Positions 35,401-36,632 of a DNA stretch of 36,632 nt are shown here, one piece after another (position 1 is the first letter of the stretch; each line of letters opens with the position of its first letter). A program made the translations under genes and the position numbers. This DNA comes from Deltaproteobacteria bacterium (GTDB lineage Bacteria; Myxococcota_A; Polyangia; Polyangiales; Ga0077539). Below the pieces are notes generated by a model that did no database searches, was not told the origin of the DNA, and saw nothing but the letters and a program-made list of their open reading frames with translations. The stretch covers positions 1-36,632 of the forward strand of contig JACRDB010000055.1 in assembly GCA_016218725.1 (NCBI GenBank), written 5' to 3'.

Positions 35401-36632
35401 GCCTTCAGGCGGCCCTCATAGATCCGCGCCGCGCGGAAGGAGAGCTGCACGCGGGTGTCCGGGTCCTGGGCGCGGTCCGCCGCGCCGCCCAGCACCTCCG
35501 CGAGGCCTTCGAAGTCCCCGGAGGCCGCGAAGAGCGCCTCCAGCGTGTCCCAGGCGCCGGCCTGGGTGTACGCGTCCCGCAGGACGCGCATGGCCTTGGG
35601 GTGCCCGGGCTTCACCGCGAGCACGCGGCGCCAGGCGTCAATGGACCGCTCGTTGTCCTCCAGGCGCTCGCCGTAGACGGCCCCGAGCTTCATGAGCACG
35701 GCGACCTTCTGCTCGGCGTCGGCGGTCTCGCCCACGCGGCGCTCCAGGACCTCGGCGAGGCCCTGGTAGTCCTTCTCGCGCTCGGTGAGCTTCTCCAGCG
35801 CGTCCAGCGCGCCCGCGGTGGACGGGTCCAGGGAGAGGGCCTCGCGCCAGAGCGCCACGGCCTCCCCGGCGGCGCCGAGCTTCTCCGCGGCGAGCCGCGC
35901 GAGCTCCACCACGGCGTCGCGGCGCGCGGGCCCCCCGAGGAGGTCCGCCTCGCGGCGGGACACCTCGAAGAGCTGCCGCCACGCGCGCCGACGGGTGTAC
36001 AGGTCCTTGAGCTGCGCGATCGCCTCGTTGTTGGCCGGGTCGATGGCCAGGAGCTGCTCCAGGGGACGTGTGGCGTTGTTGACGTTGTTGAAGCGGTCCA
36101 GCCAGATCCCCGCGATGCGCTTGAGGAGGGCGATCTTCTCCGAGGGCGCGGCGGCGTGCTCGGCCTGGCTCTCCAGCACCTTGATCACGTCCGTGTGGCG
36201 CCCGAGCTTCTCGTAGCTCACGGCCAGGGCGGCCAGGGCACCGGCGTCCGACGGCTCCAGCGCCAGGATGGCGTTGTAGGTCTGCACCACCATGGGCTCG
36301 AGGTTCATCCGGTCGCGGTAGAGCACCACCATCTCCCGGAGGAGCTCGAGCTTGCGGTCCTTGTGGGGGCCCGCCTCGGCGCCGGGGCGGGCGCCGCCGA
36401 GGGCCTCGAGCTCCTGGCGGTGCAGCTCCACCAGGTTGTTCCAGCGCGCCGCGGCTGTGTACAACCGCACGAGCGCCGCGCGGGCCTCGGCGTGGTTGGC
36501 GTCCTGCCGGAGCACCAGCTTCCAGTTCTCGATGGCCTTGTCCGGGTGCCCCGAGGACTCCGCGGTCTGGGCGGTCTCGACGGCCACCCGGAGCCGGTCC
36601 GCCGCGGTGGCCCCGGGCCTCGGCGGCGGCGC
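26463..36632 (-). CDS. Giant TPR-repeat protein, at least 3389 aa, 5' end outside the window
   Basis: The reading frame is open from the right edge to the TAG at 26463, so the N terminus is missing. A GTG at 36587 is internal to this frame and need not be the start. The whole visible chain is a helical repeat solenoid: by eye about 45 units averaging 75 residues, each built round a TPR-like pair such as DPQQAIDAYRRALDDEPGN followed by LEDLY and a W-x-x-L segment. Longer units (LEP-x-Tyr/Phe type, about 108 residues) recur roughly every fourth or fifth unit. The last 120 residues are canonical TPRs. No enzymatic domain or transmembrane helix is visible. It is probably a large scaffold; location is unknown without the N terminus. 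The acyltransferase gene follows 4 bases later. Confidence 0.93.
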   Translation of the reverse strand, partial: APPPRPGATAADRLRVAVETAQTAESSGHPDKAIENWKLVLRQDANHAEARAALVRLYTAAARWNNLVELHRQELEALGGARPGAEAGPHKDRKLELLREMVVLYRDRMNLEPMVVQTYNAILALEPSDAGALAALAVSYEKLGRHTDVIKVLESQAEHAAAPSEKIALLKRIAGIWLDRFNNVNNATRPLEQLLAIDPANNEAIAQLKDLYTRRRAWRQLFEVSRREADLLGGPARRDAVVELARLAAEKLGAAGEAVALWREALSLDPSTAGALDALEKLTEREKDYQGLAEVLERRVGETADAEQKVAVLMKLGAVYGERLEDNERSIDAWRRVLAVKPGHPKAMRVLRDAYTQAGAWDTLEALFAASGDFEGLAEVLGGAADRAQDPDTRVQLSFRAARIYEGRLKAPERAFRSYERVLSVDPRNLQAATALVPIYLKEEKWARLAQLYEVLLDALPAEDVAGQLDHLQKLRELASARLSDRVGAFRWAHRAYRLEPTSADLEATLERTAADAGAWKELVATFDARAAETADTVERARLRDKAALVEADRLQRIDNAIARYTQALAETPDDEAVVSTLDRLLRRGERWAQLRSLYDHRLSRTPSGAARRALLDEVARLEEESLKDPDAASGRFRTILEESPDDAAALESLSRLAEAAGRWPELAGLLSRRRDAAAGPARAALAFKLGSLQGERLGDTERALASFEEVLSLVAHHPGALAALEALLRSDRWRVTAATMLEPEFEAVGEHRKLAWVLQILLDTAEDAARRRALALRLARVYGDRLEDNRSGFELVRSVLEQQPASDELADEFAALALQGGWNDELAQALAHIVDREGLDPAVRVRLARRTAAIYEDRHGNAEAAERFHKLVLDAGDLDVHAFNALKRFYQERERWADLRALYATWVARTPEVPARVELLVEEAVLLEEILEQPADAAGVYAQILALDERNRTATRALDRLYTRLERWADLSALFTRTVELGIATGEEARELVFRRGEVREQRLGDASGALEDFEAVVLEQGGHAGARAGLERLVGHPTLRRRAAAVLEPRYESDGDVGAANLVRMLLVRLEGTEDAVGRAELYRRVAELRELVLDDTPGAFDAVVEALLAQPLSEVFRSELLRLAAAAGQDERASGALERAVEAVAEDEARVPLLRDLAALYDDRLADHGRAERTYRRLLSAAGQDLEVLLHAAVALERLYRGLQNPRGLVEALELRARHELDQELRRSLFAQAGEILEEELGDLAGAVRAQRERLELEHTDRAALAALARLYAKTEAWGDLVATLRKDAHLAADGEEQKALQLRAADVLESRLADVSGAIALYGDVLMAFGADRAVHAALARLYELSDAWTELLQILEQDLAVATEAADRLGLIVRAAELRRLRTRELPRAVEGYREALDLDPSQPTARAALVSLLGSTEAGVPLAAARALDQVLQAEQSWDRLVEVLDRVAADTDDVEERRRALARAAEVCEIGLNDAGRAFEYAARELRESLGEPELRPRLAQVERLARTAGRHADLARVLREVAPELLDSDLQLEVFMNVASLARGPLGDPAMAREYYEKALEQRRDYLPALDALETLHEEGRAFGALIEVLRLKTDLAVSDDERRALWRKQAKITEDELRDRASAARAHEAILGLGFDREAAQALERIYDAEARWEDLASLLESQLTIDGADVVDLHFRLGVVSMRHLDNPDRALDHFREVLDRAPDHDPTVQALEALGARDGYAARTAAMLEPIYRARGNLPRLILALEARIAAEDDVVGRKALLASLAQLYEDSLDDKARALDTWARVFAEELGDRGAWDELSRLAGALGRYDRQAEIYARALEASTGDDDVVAELAFQTARLFDDRVGDSARARRYYRRALAFDPGRAEVFDAFEALLTRERAWPELLELYRDAADRAADVDARKAYLFKIADIDESAQGDLPKAIEDYRAILEVDPGDARAVERLDALLVRTAAWRDLAELLERRVNDAVDSEERAGLRFRLGRLRVERLEDPRGAVEAFREILDERRDYRPAIEALEDIAATQEPLRLSTVEILEPLYRDLDDWQKLINVLGVRLEATRDPVDRGGLLREIGRLRETRAKDVRAAYGAYGQAFAADPGDGEAREAVERLASEHDLWDALVDTYEGALAATDDAVLRADLVRAVAVTHDHRRGDPRAAIIAYNRLFAMDDTQLDVLEQLKDLHVLLSDWAGFVEVLERKVARSLDDQERRRLLHTIGETHRDMLGQNDAAVDAWKRALESDPGDVDALDALDGLYAARGDARALAQVLSQRLEIEGDPELRRQTALRLGKLWNTELKDPQQAIDAYRRALDDEPGNREAILALEDLYARQELHAELLENLRKQVELCAEEGQKNPLRLRIGRLLAEHLTDPDGALDTYREMLAVDPTHAEAIAAVRSLAEAPEQRATAVEILEPIFRGSERWDDLVATLELKLTSLEEPARRLQELRALAAVHEDGRGDPGAAFDAYRRAFREDGADKTTLEDLERLGASLDRWADVATLLEQQSLEVTDPLVSRDLSVRAAQLAADHLGDDRRATASYRRALEQGGDEDGTLEPLDAIYSRTSQWQNLVEILERRVAIASDPELLDRLEVRIGELREQRFEEPRGALAAYRSVADRTPTHEAALAGLERLLGSPEVRADALDVLEACFQRNDDARKLAWLLELRVQGAELPSDRIRLWTDLARLREDRLQDVSGAFDAVVAAFRQDPRDEALVAEIERLAPAAAAWSRLRNIAEAALAEHPDLGPTDVAQLNLRAARWYRDHLEDVAAAEARLRAALAADDQNAEALELLEGLHRAEGREADLVTTLRMRADLELDVDARKRMLREAAELAEARLLDVDRAAELTAGLLDVDDSDTAALDTLARLRKAQGRHAEVAELLARRARLADDPAQAAALRREVAGLYAGPIGDVDRAVLAWKELLDFDPNDLGAREALEGIFERAERWKDLEEALRGRMDVAVSAEERAVTRLRLASLAEERFHNRRDAVEFLREVLDELPTHAEAGQRLERLYALDARWSDLSELLERRAEDLAAAGDTQAELATLVRIGELNERELRDTARAVELYERVLARDGDHLGALRALARLHEAAEQWGRAAEMVRRALALATPGAEGAALALALAQLEADRMHNPGETERALRRALELDPTCRAALDRLKAIAQGRGDHALLVEMLEREVALATDAKATVALYKSLAEAARAQLSDPPRAARYLEAAVALAPEDRELLLPLVELYGEVGRDRDAVPILERIVQSYGTRRTKDMAQWLHRLGRAHEALGELPQALTSYDAAFKIDLTNVPILRDLGLLCLKTEDLERAQKTFRALLLQRLDGTAGITKADVYFYLGSTLSQQGDKTKALGMLDRALEADKAHARALELTARLKA

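Noticed and set aside
26463..36587. GTG at 36587 as the true start of the TPR gene
   Set aside because: The frame remains open without a stop to the right edge, so the real start probably lies outside the window.

Overview
The window is very GC-rich and densely coded, with 25 genes and no gap longer than about 135 bases. Gene content points to a myxobacterium-like member of the Myxococcota: an Hsp70 system with two DnaJ proteins, a Ser/Thr kinase with an HRDVSPQN catalytic loop, a TatT/TatP (TPR-associated TRAP) pair, a giant TPR protein and a lone hybrid histidine kinase. This assignment is inference from families and composition. No rRNA, tRNA, CRISPR array, insertion sequence or attachment site was seen.

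Layout. Positions 1-3339 (minus): N-terminal part of a 2-oxo acid dehydrogenase E2, a membrane-anchored Ser/Thr kinase and an unrecognised protein. 3402-4941 (plus): type II NADH dehydrogenase and a tiny basic protein. 4948-6403 (minus): an O-methyltransferase and a PTH2-type peptidyl-tRNA hydrolase with an extra N-terminal domain. 6475-7662 (plus): histidine kinase/receiver hybrid. 7659-8795 (minus): hemW. 8850-10412 (plus): an OppB-like permease with a large extracytoplasmic insert. 10415-17746 (minus): chaperone cluster grpE-dnaK-dnaJ-dnaJ plus an exported HEAT-repeat protein. 17845-20028 (minus): tatT and tatP.

20163-22396 (plus) holds the most interesting locus: a bacterial poly(ADP-ribose) polymerase (WGR, regulatory and catalytic domains, intact H-Y-E triad) followed 29 bases later by a macro-domain protein. 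This looks like an ADP-ribosylation writer with a reader or eraser. It is bounded by a divergent gene on one side and a convergent gene on the other, so it forms a self-contained two-gene unit.

22406-23458 (minus): RlmN-family methyltransferase. 23498-24938 (plus): larE and a MepK/YcbK-like murein peptidase. 24951-36632 (minus): a tightly coupled run of a giant TPR protein (at least 3389 residues, open at the window edge), a DUF374 acyltransferase and a class IV aminotransferase.

Two layout themes recur. Several non-operonic genes have a -10-like hexamer (TATGGT, TATACA, TACAAC and similar) only 5-8 bases before the best start codon, often GTG, which suggests leaderless mRNAs. Convergent genes end within a few bases of each other, and their stop codons often sit in small inverted repeats.
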